From: Comamonadaceae bacterium
Lineage (GTDB): Bacteria; Pseudomonadota; Gammaproteobacteria; Burkholderiales; Burkholderiaceae_C
Direction of reading: 5' to 3'
Assembly (NCBI GenBank): GCA_027483665.1
Contig: JAIXUC010000008.1
Span: 1-64,000 of the forward strand
Length of the DNA stretch: 64,000 nucleotides
Shown: piece by piece, positions 29,042 to 37,259 of the stretch
How the letters are laid out: each line of letters opens with the position of its first letter
How positions within the stretch are numbered: the first letter of the stretch is position 1
Program-made: the position numbers and the translations under genes
The notes under the pieces: model-generated
What the model was told of the DNA's origin: nothing
What the model saw: the letters and a program-made list of their open reading frames with translations, nothing else
Database searches by the model: none

Positions 29042-30610
29042 TCAGGGCCCAACCACGCCAGCTGGCTCTGGCGCGACGAGGTCGCGCTGAGCCCGCGCCC
29101 TGAGTCTGTCTGAAGACAGGTATTGCTGGCGGTACACCTCGAAAGGCATGGTGTCCGCCCCTTCTATGGCTTTTTGCGCCGCCACAGACTGCGTGGTCAT
29201 GGCTTCAAACCGAGCTTGGTCCTGCCCAGCCCAGGGCAGGGCCAGCAAGTGTTGGTGGGTCTGCTCTGACTGCGCAGCAACAAAAGCAGTGAAGCGGTTG
29301 CCGTGGGGCTGCATGGCCTGCAGCACCCGGGCAGACGGCGTGCTTTGCGGGTTCGACAGCAGCGCCAGCGCCTGATCTACGGCCACGCGGTGCTCGGTGC
29401 TTCCATGGGCCGCATCCAGCGCATCGGCGAATGGCCGACAAGATTCCAAGACCTCGCCAGCCCAGTCGGTCAACAACACCTCTTGCCCAGCGTGCTCCAG
29501 CATCAGGCCTGGCTCACGACCACGCGCTGCCGTGCGGTGCTGGTTGCGGGCAATGGCTGCAATTTCTTCGGGCGAGTCCGGCGGGCTGTCGCTCATCAGG
29601 CAGTGCAGCAAGAAAGCATCCAGCAAGCGCATGGTGGCGGCCGTGATGCCCACTGGCACAAAGGGGTCGAGGTCGAGCAGGCGAACTTCGACGTATTCCA
29701 CGCCGCGTTCGCGCAACGCGTGCAAGGGCCGCTCACCAGAAAAAATGGTGCGCTTGGGTCGGATGGTTCCGTAGAACTCATTTTCGATCTGCAGCAGGCT
29801 GGTGGAGAGCTGGTTGTACTCACCACCCGGGTTACGAACACCCACTTTTTCGTACGCTGGGTAAGGCTGGGTCAGCGCACCGTACAGGGATTGCGCATAG
29901 CCTTCCAAGCTGTTGTAGCTGACCGCCAGACTGGCTTGGGCATCGCTCTGGTAACCCAATCGGCCCATGCGCAGCGAGGTGCCGTGCGGCATGTACAAGG
30001 TGCCCTCGGTGAGGTTCTGCAGCTCGTGCGAGCGTCCGGCCACGAAGCTGCCGCACACCGCAGGCGAGGCGCCCAACAAGTACAAAAGCACGAAAGCGTG
30101 GCGACGAAAGTTGCGGATGAGCGAGAAGTAAGCCGGGCTGTCCAAGCCGGGCATAGACCAGTTGTAGTGAATGCCCGAGATGGTCTGCATGCGCCTGCCG
30201 TAGCGATGCCCCAAGCCCATGCGGTAGACGCTTTTGGCACGCCCCACGTTGGAGCCGCCATAGCGCCCCAAAGGAATCGTCTCGTCGGTGGGCAAGCCGC
30301 AGGGCATGCTGGAGACCCACAGCATTTCCTCGCTGCTGGCCGCCATGCTGCGCACGGTGAACTGGTGAATGCGGGTCAGTTCTTCGAGGCATGCGCTCAC
30401 GTCGGCATGAACGCCGGTAATAAGCTCCAACTGCGATTCGCTGTAGTCGGTGGTGATGTGCGGATGGGTGAGCGCGGAGCCCAGCGCTGCAGGGTGGGGG
30501 GTAAGCGCCAAGCCGCCGCCAGGAAGCGAGCGCAGGCTTTCTTTTTCGATGCCGCGGCGAATGCCCAGCAGCAGCTCTGGGCTGGGCGGGGTGGCGGGTG
30601 TGCGTGTCAT
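29042..30610 (-). CDS. gshA: Glutamate-cysteine ligase (proteobacterial type)
   Basis: A 522-residue enzyme that joins glutamate and cysteine with ATP in the first step of glutathione synthesis. It is the E. coli-type GshA (518 residues): RGIEKESLR near residue 18, HPHITTDYSESQLELIT near 50, SGIHYNWSMP and the substrate-region NPGGEYNQLSTSLLQIENEFY. The frame is open far upstream into the hydrolase gene, but similarity begins at MTRTPATPPSPELLLG. gshB is not in the window. Glutathione turnover may connect it to the chaC-like gene at 54.3 kb. Confidence 0.95.
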   Translation of the reverse strand: MTRTPATPPSPELLLGIRRGIEKESLRSLPGGGLALTPHPAALGSALTHPHITTDYSESQLELITGVHADVSACLEELTRIHQFTVRSMAASSEEMLWVSSMPCGLPTDETIPLGRYGGSNVGRAKSVYRMGLGHRYGRRMQTISGIHYNWSMPGLDSPAYFSLIRNFRRHAFVLLYLLGASPAVCGSFVAGRSHELQNLTEGTLYMPHGTSLRMGRLGYQSDAQASLAVSYNSLEGYAQSLYGALTQPYPAYEKVGVRNPGGEYNQLSTSLLQIENEFYGTIRPKRTIFSGERPLHALRERGVEYVEVRLLDLDPFVPVGITAATMRLLDAFLLHCLMSDSPPDSPEEIAAIARNQHRTAARGREPGLMLEHAGQEVLLTDWAGEVLESCRPFADALDAAHGSTEHRVAVDQALALLSNPQSTPSARVLQAMQPHGNRFTAFVAAQSEQTHQHLLALPWAGQDQARFEAMTTQSVAAQKAIEGADTMPFEVYRQQYLSSDRLRARAQRDLVAPEPAGVVGP

Positions 30611-30737
30611 ACGGAGGTCTCGCGCTTCAAAAGGAGCGAGAAAGTAACACAGGCTGCGCTGGCCTGCCGCTTGGTGCGCTGGCGCACCGAGCTGACAGGC
30701 GCACGACAAGATTCGGGTGAACCGCTGTCGCGGCAGT

Positions 30738-31661
30738 TCAGGCCCGAAGGTGCTGGCCCAAGAACGCCAGCGACCGCTCCCAAGCCAGTTGCGCGGCAGC
30801 GGCATCAAAGCGTGGCGTGGTGTCGTTGTTGAACCCGTGCTGGGTGCCGGGGTAGCGGTGTGCGGTGTAGCGCACATTGGCGGCTTTGAGGGCCGCTTCG
30901 TAGGCGGGCCACGCTGCGTTGATGCGCTCGTCCACATCGGCGAAGTGGATGAGCAACGGCGAGCGAACGCGGGCTGCGTCTTCCACCGGCGGGTGGTTGC
31001 CATAAAAGGGCACGGCGGCTGCCAGGTCGGGCACGCGCGTGCTGAGCATGTGGGCGATGCCACCGCCATAACAAAACCCAATGGCCGCAACCTTGCCGTT
31101 GCCTTCGGGATGGCCTTTCAGGAATGTCGCTGCCGCCAGAAAGTCTTCTCTGCACTTGGCTTGGTTGAGCTCGGCGAACAAGCTGCGTGCGATCTCTTCA
31201 TCACCGGGGTAGCCGCCCAAGCTGGTCAGCGCGTCGGGGGCAAAGGCCACCACGTTGGCCAAGGCCAAGCGGCGGGTGATGTCTTCAATGTGCGGGTTCA
31301 GCCCTCGGTTCTCGTGAATCACCAACACCGTGGGCAGCTTGCCTGGTGCTGCAGGCCTGGCCATGTAGCCCTTGACCGTGCCGTGACCAGAAGGCGAGGC
31401 GAACTCCGTGCGGCTGGTGCGAATGCGCGCGTCGTCGGGTTTGACGACCTGGGCCGCTGCAAAGTTGGGGCTGAGCGCCGCCAGCAGGCCAGCGGCGGTG
31501 AGCCCGCCCACAGCAAACTTTTGCGCGCGCTCCAGAAAACCCCGTCGATCGATCGACCCGTGCACATAAGCATCAAACAGGATGAGCAGCTCCTGGTCGA
31601 AATCGGCGGAGGTCAGGCGGCGCGCGGTTGCGCTCAAGTCGGTGGGGTTCATGGGCTTCAT
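30738..31661 (-). CDS. Tat-exported dienelactone-hydrolase family protein
   Basis: A 307-residue alpha/beta hydrolase of the dienelactone hydrolase family. The catalytic Cys lies in GFCYGGG near residue 203, with Asp in HFADVDERI and His in GTQHGFNND completing the triad. The N-terminus has a twin-arginine stretch SIDRRGFLERAQKFAVGG followed by a hydrophobic segment and AAAQ, so Tat export to the periplasm is predicted. Periplasmic members hydrolyse various esters; the natural substrate is unknown and chlorocatechol breakdown should not be assumed. Next downstream, after 127 bases, is gshA. Confidence 0.88.
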   Translation of the reverse strand: MKPMNPTDLSATARRLTSADFDQELLILFDAYVHGSIDRRGFLERAQKFAVGGLTAAGLLAALSPNFAAAQVVKPDDARIRTSRTEFASPSGHGTVKGYMARPAAPGKLPTVLVIHENRGLNPHIEDITRRLALANVVAFAPDALTSLGGYPGDEEIARSLFAELNQAKCREDFLAAATFLKGHPEGNGKVAAIGFCYGGGIAHMLSTRVPDLAAAVPFYGNHPPVEDAARVRSPLLIHFADVDERINAAWPAYEAALKAANVRYTAHRYPGTQHGFNNDTTPRFDAAAAQLAWERSLAFLGQHLRA

Positions 31662-31748
31662 GCGGAGTTTCTAAAGTTGTTGACAGTAGACCAAGCTGGG
31701 CAGCCCGGTGTCTCAGTCGGGTATGGGCTCGACGAGCGGGGCGACGAC

Positions 31749-32297
31749 TCAGGACACGCCCATGTAGTCGCGCTTGCCCACGGGCACGCCGTGGTGACGC
31801 AAGATGTCATAAGCCGTGGTGACGTGAAAGAAAAACTGCGGCAAGCCGTAGTGCAGCAGATAGGTCTGCCCGTCGAAGTGGCGCTCGCGGGGCGTGGCCG
31901 GCATGAGGACGATGGCGCGGCTTTCGCTGCCCTGCAATGCGGGGGCATCGAAAGCTTGCAGGTAGGCGATGGTCTGGTCTAAGCGGGCGTAAAGACCAGC
32001 GAAGTCGGCCTCATGGTCGGCCCACACCGGCACTTCTGCGCCCGCCAACCTCGCCACGATGCCCTTGGCAAAGTCGGTGGCGATTTGCACTTGGCGGATC
32101 AAAGGGAACATGGTGATGTGCAGGCGCGCTTGCAGCATCACGGCGGGGTCAATCTTGTGCTCGGTGGCATGCGCCTCGCCTTTGGCCAGCACGCCCTTGA
32201 GCGCGCTCAGCATGTGCACGAGCACGGGCACGCTAGCGGCGTGCATGGGCTGCTGCGTGATCGATGAAGAAGAAGGCGTCGATGGGTTGGTAGTCAT
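31749..32297 (-). CDS. DUF1993 family protein
   Basis: A 182-residue protein of the DUF1993 family, a four-helix fold related to DinB-like proteins. The core reads LVHMLSALKGVLAKGEAHA near residue 28 and ends with LHYGLPQFFFHVTTAYDILRHHGVPVGKRDYMG, the family signature. A good Shine-Dalgarno (AAAGGACAACAC) precedes ATG 32297; the open frame continues upstream without support. Function unknown. It lies between the DUF808 gene and the hydrolase, all on the minus strand. Confidence 0.88.
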   Translation of the reverse strand: MTTNPSTPSSSSITQQPMHAASVPVLVHMLSALKGVLAKGEAHATEHKIDPAVMLQARLHITMFPLIRQVQIATDFAKGIVARLAGAEVPVWADHEADFAGLYARLDQTIAYLQAFDAPALQGSESRAIVLMPATPRERHFDGQTYLLHYGLPQFFFHVTTAYDILRHHGVPVGKRDYMGVS

Positions 32298-32353
32298 GTG
32301 TTGTCCTTTGAAGGGTGATGAAGAAACAAAGATCGATGGGGTGGAGGCGATGC

Positions 32354-33277
32354 TCAGGCTGCGTCCTCTGGCCGCACGCCGCGGCGAATACGCTGGACCA
32401 GCATCACAGCGGCCAACACCAGCGCGCCTGCGGCTAAACCAACAAGGGCATCGGCCAGCAGCGGCACCAAAGCCCCGCCAACAGCACCCGCCCCTGCGGC
32501 CCAGCCCTCGATGGCGTGGTGCAGCGCAGGAATGCCGTGCGACAAGATGCCGCCACCCACCAAAAACATGGCGGCTGTACCTGCAATGGACAAGCCGCGC
32601 ATCAACCAAGGCGCTGCGCGCAAGATTCCGCGGCCCACAGCCTGGGTTGCAGCACCGCTGCGCTGCGTGAGGTAGAGGCCAGCGTCGTCCAGCTTCACGA
32701 TGCCAGCGACCAAACCGTAGACGCCCACCGTCATGACCAGCGCAATGGAGCTGAGCACAGCGAACTGCGTGCCCAGCGGGCTGGTGGTGACGGTGCCGAG
32801 CGTGATGGCGATGATTTCTGCCGACAAGATGAAGTCGGTGCGAACAGCGCCTTTGATCTTGTCGCGCTCGATGGCGACCAAATCCACCTCCGGCTTCAGC
32901 AAGGCTTCGTGCAAGGCTTGCTCGTGCGCCGCGTCGTGTGGGCCTTTCAGAAACTTGTGCGCCAACTTCTCAGCGCCCTCGTAGCAAAGAAAAGCGCCGC
33001 CCACCATCAACAGCGGCGTCACCAGCACTGGCACGAAGGTGGCGATGGCCAGGGCCGCAGGCACCAAGATCAGCTTGTTGATGAAGGAACCCTTGGCAAC
33101 TGCCCACACCACCGGCAACTCGCGCTCTGCGCGAACCCCGCTGACTTGCTGGGCGTTGAGCGCCAAGTCGTCGCCCAGCACCCCGGCCGTCTTTTTGGCA
33201 GCCACTTTGCTGAGCACGGCCACGTCGTCGAGCACGGTGGCGATGTCGTCGATCAGTGCAAGCAGGCTGGATGCCAT
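32354..33277 (-). CDS. DUF808 family (YedI-like) membrane protein
   Basis: A 307-residue inner-membrane protein of the DUF808/YedI family. It starts [45 protein letters not shown], the family N-terminus, and has about six hydrophobic segments (near 68-98, 160-180, 185-210, 225-250, 265-300). The conserved loop [13 protein letters not shown] follows the first pair. Function is unknown. It precedes DUF1993 by 56 bases on the same strand. Confidence 0.9.
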   Translation of the reverse strand: MASSLLALIDDIATVLDDVAVLSKVAAKKTAGVLGDDLALNAQQVSGVRAERELPVVWAVAKGSFINKLILVPAALAIATFVPVLVTPLLMVGGAFLCYEGAEKLAHKFLKGPHDAAHEQALHEALLKPEVDLVAIERDKIKGAVRTDFILSAEIIAITLGTVTTSPLGTQFAVLSSIALVMTVGVYGLVAGIVKLDDAGLYLTQRSGAATQAVGRGILRAAPWLMRGLSIAGTAAMFLVGGGILSHGIPALHHAIEGWAAGAGAVGGALVPLLADALVGLAAGALVLAAVMLVQRIRRGVRPEDAA

Positions 33278-33303
33278 GGTGGGTGCCTTTTAGTTAACGA
33301 CGC

Positions 33304-34284
33304 TCAGGCCATCGCTGGCGCAAGGCATTGTTCGCTGATCTGCGCTGCCAGCCACTGGTCTACCGCCTGCGGCTGAGTGAGCGGGCGGAGTGCGTCAAAT
33401 GCGCCTTGAGCAGCGGGCTGGCTGCGGCGCAGCAGGTTCAGCCATTGTTTCAGGCGACCGTGTCGGTGCGATGGCGCCACATGTGCCTCGGTCAAATTCC
33501 ACAGGTGTTGCAGCATCGACAACGTTTGCGTCCAAGAGATGGGGGCAGGCGCTGCCAAGCCGCGCTGGTCGGCTGCTATGGCCAAGGCCAGGCCGGGGTT
33601 GGCCACCATGCCGCGCCCCAACATCAGGGCGTCGCAGCCCGAGTGTTCGCGGCACCGGCGCGCGTCTTGCACGCTCCAAACCTCGCCATTGGCCACCACC
33701 GGGATGTGCAGCACGGCACGCACGTCGGCAATGCGGTCCCAAAAGGCCGGGGGCTTGTAGCCCTGCAACTTGGTGCGGGCGTGCACCACCAATTCGCCTG
33801 CACCGCCGGCCTGCAAAGCCAGCGCGCATTCCTCGGCGCGGCTGTCGTCCAGATGACCCAGCCGCATCTTGGCCGACACGGGCAGGTGCGCCGGCACAGC
33901 GCGGCGCACCTGAGCCACGATGCGCAGCAGCAATTCCGGCTCGTCGAGCAGCACTGCGCCGCCTCGGTGCCGATTCACAGCCTTGGCCGGGCAGCCGAAG
34001 TTCAGGTCAATGCCCTCAGCGCCCAGGGCCGCCAACGCCGCCGCGTTGTCCGCCAAGCAGGCCGGGTCTGAGCCCAACAGTTGCGGACGCACCAACACAC
34101 CGGCACGTGTGGCGCTGCCCCGGCGCAGCTCAGGCACCACGCGCAAAAAGGCTTTGTCGGGCAAGAGCGTGCCGCTGACCCGAATGAACTCGCTCACGCA
34201 ACGCTGCACGCCGCCCACTTGCGTGAGCACCTCGCGCAGCGAGTGGTCCAGCAAGCCCTCCATGGGCGCGAGCAACAGCGTCAT
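33304..34284 (-). CDS. dusC: tRNA-dihydrouridine(16) synthase
   Basis: A 326-residue flavoenzyme that reduces uridine 16 in the tRNA D-loop. Family motifs: LLAPMEGLLDHSLREVL at the start, NFGCPAKAVNRHRGGAVLL near 98 containing the catalytic Cys, SAKMRLG near 139, and ANGEVWSVQDARRC near 197. The C-terminal KQWLNLLRRSQPAA resembles DusC rather than DusA/B. The ATG at 34284 is preferred to the upstream open codons. It is the last gene of the run that starts with the core methionine synthase at 37 kb. Confidence 0.92.
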   Translation of the reverse strand: MTLLLAPMEGLLDHSLREVLTQVGGVQRCVSEFIRVSGTLLPDKAFLRVVPELRRGSATRAGVLVRPQLLGSDPACLADNAAALAALGAEGIDLNFGCPAKAVNRHRGGAVLLDEPELLLRIVAQVRRAVPAHLPVSAKMRLGHLDDSRAEECALALQAGGAGELVVHARTKLQGYKPPAFWDRIADVRAVLHIPVVANGEVWSVQDARRCREHSGCDALMLGRGMVANPGLALAIAADQRGLAAPAPISWTQTLSMLQHLWNLTEAHVAPSHRHGRLKQWLNLLRRSQPAAQGAFDALRPLTQPQAVDQWLAAQISEQCLAPAMA

Positions 34285-34331
34285 GTGCGACTTGCCATCG
34301 GAGCGACGTACCGCTTCAAGCGAGCGCCTGC

Positions 34332-35144
34332 TCAATCACCCTGAAACCCACCTTGGCGCAGCGTGACGACCAGCGTATCGCGCCAGCCCTTGTGGCCCAG
34401 CGGCTGGATGGGCGTGGATTCGTGAATGACGCGCTCATCGTCCAAGAGCAAAGCCGACCAGGGCTCGACCAAGGTGAAGCGTTGACCTTGCGGCCCTTGC
34501 GCCTCGAACACGCGGGTTTCGCCGCCTTTGATGCCATGGCGCGACACCAACAGCACGGCGACCAAGTCCACACCGTCGCGGTGCGCGCCTTCCGGCGTGG
34601 GCCGACCAATGCCATCGGTGGTGTCGATGCGGAACTGGTGCGCCTCCACGTACCAAGTGCTCACGCCGCGCAGTTGGGTGGCCACGTCGGCCAAGCCAAG
34701 CAACAGCTTTTGCCAGCCGGGCAAGGCCAACACCTGGGCGTGCATCGGCTCGAACCAGCGCTGCATGCCACCGTGCAGCGCGTTGTATTCCAAGGGTTGC
34801 CAGTGGGCGCGGTGTGGCACGACTTGCAGGCGTGGCTGCGAACCGCCGCCGGTGTGCGCCACAAAACAGGCGTGGCGGCGTCGGCGATAACGCCCACCGT
34901 CTTTCAAGTGCGCGTCGGGTGGCAAGTCGTCCCAGCTGGCTTGCAGGGCGGCTAATTCCTCGGTGCTGCAACCAGCCATCTGCCGCAGACCAGTCGCGTC
35001 CAGCACCGCAAAGCCTGGGGTTTGCAAGCGCTCCAGCAAGGCCGCCGGTGGACAGGCTGGCGGCAGCAGCACCGCTTGCGAGCTGGGTGCGTGCTGGGCG
35101 GTGGCAGTGGCAGTGGCAGTGGCAGTGGCAGTGGCAGCAGACAT
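34332..35144 (-). CDS. 2OG-Fe(II) dioxygenase family protein (PF10014-type)
   Basis: A 270-residue non-haem iron dioxygenase of the family that includes L-isoleucine dioxygenase. The 2-His-1-carboxylate triad appears as GAHRDGVDL (His-x-Asp, near 195) and VIHESTP (distal His, near 245), with a following Arg in GWRDTLVV for 2-oxoglutarate. Known relatives hydroxylate or sulfoxidise free aliphatic amino acids; the substrate here is unknown. The ATG shares its A with the stop of the DUF427 gene, so translation is coupled. Residues 3-16 are Ala-Thr repeats encoded by a tandem hexanucleotide. Confidence 0.85.
   Translation of the reverse strand: MSAATATATATATATAQHAPSSQAVLLPPACPPAALLERLQTPGFAVLDATGLRQMAGCSTEELAALQASWDDLPPDAHLKDGGRYRRRRHACFVAHTGGGSQPRLQVVPHRAHWQPLEYNALHGGMQRWFEPMHAQVLALPGWQKLLLGLADVATQLRGVSTWYVEAHQFRIDTTDGIGRPTPEGAHRDGVDLVAVLLVSRHGIKGGETRVFEAQGPQGQRFTLVEPWSALLLDDERVIHESTPIQPLGHKGWRDTLVVTLRQGGFQGD
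35101..35136. repeat. Six tandem copies of GTGGCA
   Basis: Six perfect copies of the hexanucleotide GTGGCA encode the alternating Ala-Thr tail at the N-terminus of the dioxygenase. The unit is a multiple of three, so copy-number change would alter tail length but not frame. Confidence 0.9.
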
Positions 35145-35425
35145 CAAACCTCGACCTTCACACCCTTCCAGAAGGCCACGCGGTCACGGATGGACTCCGC
35201 CTCGGGCTTGGGGTCGGCATAGGTCCAAGCGGCTTCGGGGTTGATCTCGCCCTTGACCAGAATAGAAAAGTAGCTCGCTTGGCCCTTCCAAGGGCACATG
35301 GTCTTGTGGTTGCTGAAGGTCACGTACTCGCGCTTGAGTGCGGCCAGCGGGAAATAGTGGTTGCCTTCCAGGGTGACGATGTCGTCGCTCTCGGCCACGA
35401 CCACGCCGTTCCAGCTTGCTTTCAT
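35144..35425 (-). CDS. DUF427 family protein
   Basis: A 93-residue DUF427 protein. It shows the compact family pattern: MKASWNGVVVAESDDIVTLEGNHYFP, then the conserved CPWKGQASYFS near 44 and AWTYADPKPEAESIRDRVAFW near 65. DUF427 domains are small barrels of unknown function. A strong AAGGAGAG precedes the ATG. It is 42 bases after the cupin gene and overlaps the dioxygenase start by one base, placing it mid-operon. Confidence 0.93.
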   Translation of the reverse strand: MKASWNGVVVAESDDIVTLEGNHYFPLAALKREYVTFSNHKTMCPWKGQASYFSILVKGEINPEAAWTYADPKPEAESIRDRVAFWKGVKVEV

Positions 35426-35467
35426 GGGGCTCTCCTTGGGGAAAAAGGCAGTATCGCAAGGCTTCGC

Positions 35468-35983
35468 TCAGACGCCACCTTTTGGATGCGTCGGGTCGAT
35501 CCACAGCACCGACTCCGGTTTTTCTGCCGGCTCGATGTCCAGGTTCACCGCCACAGCCTCCCCGTCGCTGCGGCACAGCACACAGTGCAGCGCTTCTTCA
35601 GCGCTGGCGTTGATTTCCTGGTGTGGCACGTAGGGCGGTACGTAAATGAAATCGCCAGGGCCGGCCTCTGCGGTGAACTCCAGGTGTTCCCCCCAGCGCA
35701 TGCGGGCTCGCCCGCTCACCACATAAATCACGCTCTCCAAGTGCCCATGGTGGTGCGCGCCGGTCTTGGCGTTGGCGTGGATGGTGACCGTGCCAGCCCA
35801 CAGCTTTTGCGCGCCCACGCGGGCGAAGTTGATGGCAGCTTGGCGGTCCATGCCCGGCGTTTGCGCGGTGTTGCCGTCGAGCTGGTGACCGGGGATGACG
35901 CGCACGCCGTCGTGCTTCCATGGCGCTGCGCCCGGGTCGTGAGAGTGGTGGTGGTCGTGGTCGTGAGGGTGGTTGGTGCTCAT
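35468..35983 (-). CDS. Cupin-domain protein with histidine-rich N-terminus
   Basis: A 171-residue single-domain cupin. The metal-binding motif 1 is seen in GAHHHGHLESVIYVVSGRARMRWG (near 77-100) and motif 2 in PGDFIYVPPYVPHQEIN (near 110-126), keeping the His and Glu ligands. Residues 5-17 are a run of His and Asp (HPHDHDHHHSHD) that could bind metal. A strong GGAGG precedes ATG 35983. It begins 10 bases after the core methionine synthase stop, so the two should be co-translated. Whether it is an enzyme or a metal/ligand sensor is unknown. Confidence 0.88.
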   Translation of the reverse strand: MSTNHPHDHDHHHSHDPGAAPWKHDGVRVIPGHQLDGNTAQTPGMDRQAAINFARVGAQKLWAGTVTIHANAKTGAHHHGHLESVIYVVSGRARMRWGEHLEFTAEAGPGDFIYVPPYVPHQEINASAEEALHCVLCRSDGEAVAVNLDIEPAEKPESVLWIDPTHPKGGV

Positions 35984-35993
35984 GGGGCCTCCT

Positions 35994-37013
35994 TCAGGCG
36001 TAGCGTTCACGGGCGAGGGCAGCGCCTTCAGACAAGGCGCGCAACTTGGCCAAAGCGACATCACGCGACATGGGGGCCATGCCGCAATTGGTGCACCCGA
36101 TCAGGCGCTCTTTGGCCACGTGTTGCAGGGCGCGGCCGATGGTGTCGGCCACTTGGTGTGGCGTTTCCACCTCGGCGCTGGCGACGTCGATCAGACCGAC
36201 CATGAGGTCTTTGCCGCTGAGCAGCTCCATCAATTCGAGCGGCACACGCGAGTGGTAGCACTCCAGGCTGACTTGGTCGATGCTGCTTTTGGCCAAGGCC
36301 GGAAACACCTGTTCATATTGGCGCCATTGCTCGCCCAGCGTTTGCTTCCAGGCCACGTTGGCCTCGATGCCGTAGCCGTAACAAATGTGCACTGCCGTGG
36401 TGCAAGACAAGCCCCGGGCGGCGCGTTCCAAGGCGGCGACGCCCCAATCTGCGGCTTCGGCCATGTAGACATTGAAGGCTGGCTCGTCGAACTGGATCAC
36501 GTCCACGCCGTCGGCCTGCAGGGCCAGTGCCTCGGTGTTGAGCAGCTCGGCAAAAGCCATGGCCATCTTGACGCGGTCGCCGTAGTAGCGGTCGGCCACG
36601 GTGTCGACGATGGTCATGGGCCCGGGCAGCGTGAACTTGAGCCGTTTGCGCGTGTGGGCGCGCGCGAGCTGCGCCTCGAAAGCGTGCACCCGGCCCTTGA
36701 GCCGCAGCGGTGCCACCACCTGCGGCACCATCGCGTCGTAGCGGTTGTTGCGAATACCCATCTTGACTTTGTTGGCAAAGTCGATGCCCTCGACTTGCTC
36801 CAGAAAGCCATGGACGAAGTGTTGACGGGCTTGCTCGCCGTCACCCACCACGTCCAGCCCCGCGTCTTCTTGCAGCTTCAGCCACAGCAACGTGGCGTCG
36901 GCTTTGGCTTGCAGCAGTGGCGCATCCGCTAAATGCCACTTGGGCCAAAGGGTTTCAGTGTCAGCCAGCCACACGGGCTTGGGCAGGCTGCCTGCAAGAG
37001 CAGTGGGGAACAT
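35994..37013 (-). CDS. Core-MetE type methionine synthase (MetE C-terminal-like)
   Basis: A 339-residue protein equal to the catalytic C-terminal domain of MetE and lacking the N-terminal half. Zinc-ligand segments are present: HICYGYG near 212 (His and Cys), DQVSLECYHSR near 248 (Glu), and LIGCTNCGMAPMS near 306 (Cys). DEPAFNVY marks the homocysteine side. Short MetE-like enzymes (MesA-MesD) transfer methyl groups to homocysteine from donors other than methyl-tetrahydrofolate; the MesD type needs MesX (DUF1852), which is not seen here. Exact family and methyl donor are therefore open. It leads a five-gene minus-strand run ending in dusC. Confidence 0.82.
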   Translation of the reverse strand: MFPTALAGSLPKPVWLADTETLWPKWHLADAPLLQAKADATLLWLKLQEDAGLDVVGDGEQARQHFVHGFLEQVEGIDFANKVKMGIRNNRYDAMVPQVVAPLRLKGRVHAFEAQLARAHTRKRLKFTLPGPMTIVDTVADRYYGDRVKMAMAFAELLNTEALALQADGVDVIQFDEPAFNVYMAEAADWGVAALERAARGLSCTTAVHICYGYGIEANVAWKQTLGEQWRQYEQVFPALAKSSIDQVSLECYHSRVPLELMELLSGKDLMVGLIDVASAEVETPHQVADTIGRALQHVAKERLIGCTNCGMAPMSRDVALAKLRALSEGAALARERYA

Positions 37014-37096
37014 GCGGCGTCTCCAGAGGGGTTGGGGTGTTCAGCAGCGAGCGGGTGCCAGGGATGGCACGGAATGTGCAAGTCAGGTCTTGGCCA

Positions 37097-37115
37097 GTGT
37101 GCAATCTCAGCACAC
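37097..37115. promoter_or_regulatory. Inverted repeat in the methionine synthase / aapJ divergent region
   Basis: GTGTGC (37097-37102), seven bases, GCACAC (37110-37115): a perfect 6-bp inverted repeat roughly midway in the 246-base divergent region. It could be an operator for either gene. A direct repeat TATGAG follows (near 37121 and 37134). No SAM, cobalamin or other riboswitch pattern was recognised. Confidence 0.35.
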
Positions 37116-37259
37116 AAGGTTATGAGAATACGGTATGAGGCGACCGCGTAAACCCCGTTGACCGGTCAGAACGACGGCAGCTATCGTCCCGGGCGCAGTG
37201 GTCGACGGATCTTCCCCGACCTATCGCGCTATTGAATCCTTACCAAACGGAGCAATCGA

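Noticed and set aside
29303-30832. 509-codon open frame antisense to gshA
   Set aside because: Shadow of the conserved gshA; no similarity of its own.
37014-37259. SAM, SAH or cobalamin riboswitch ahead of the methionine synthase
   Set aside because: I looked for the conserved cores and box sequences in the leader and found none.
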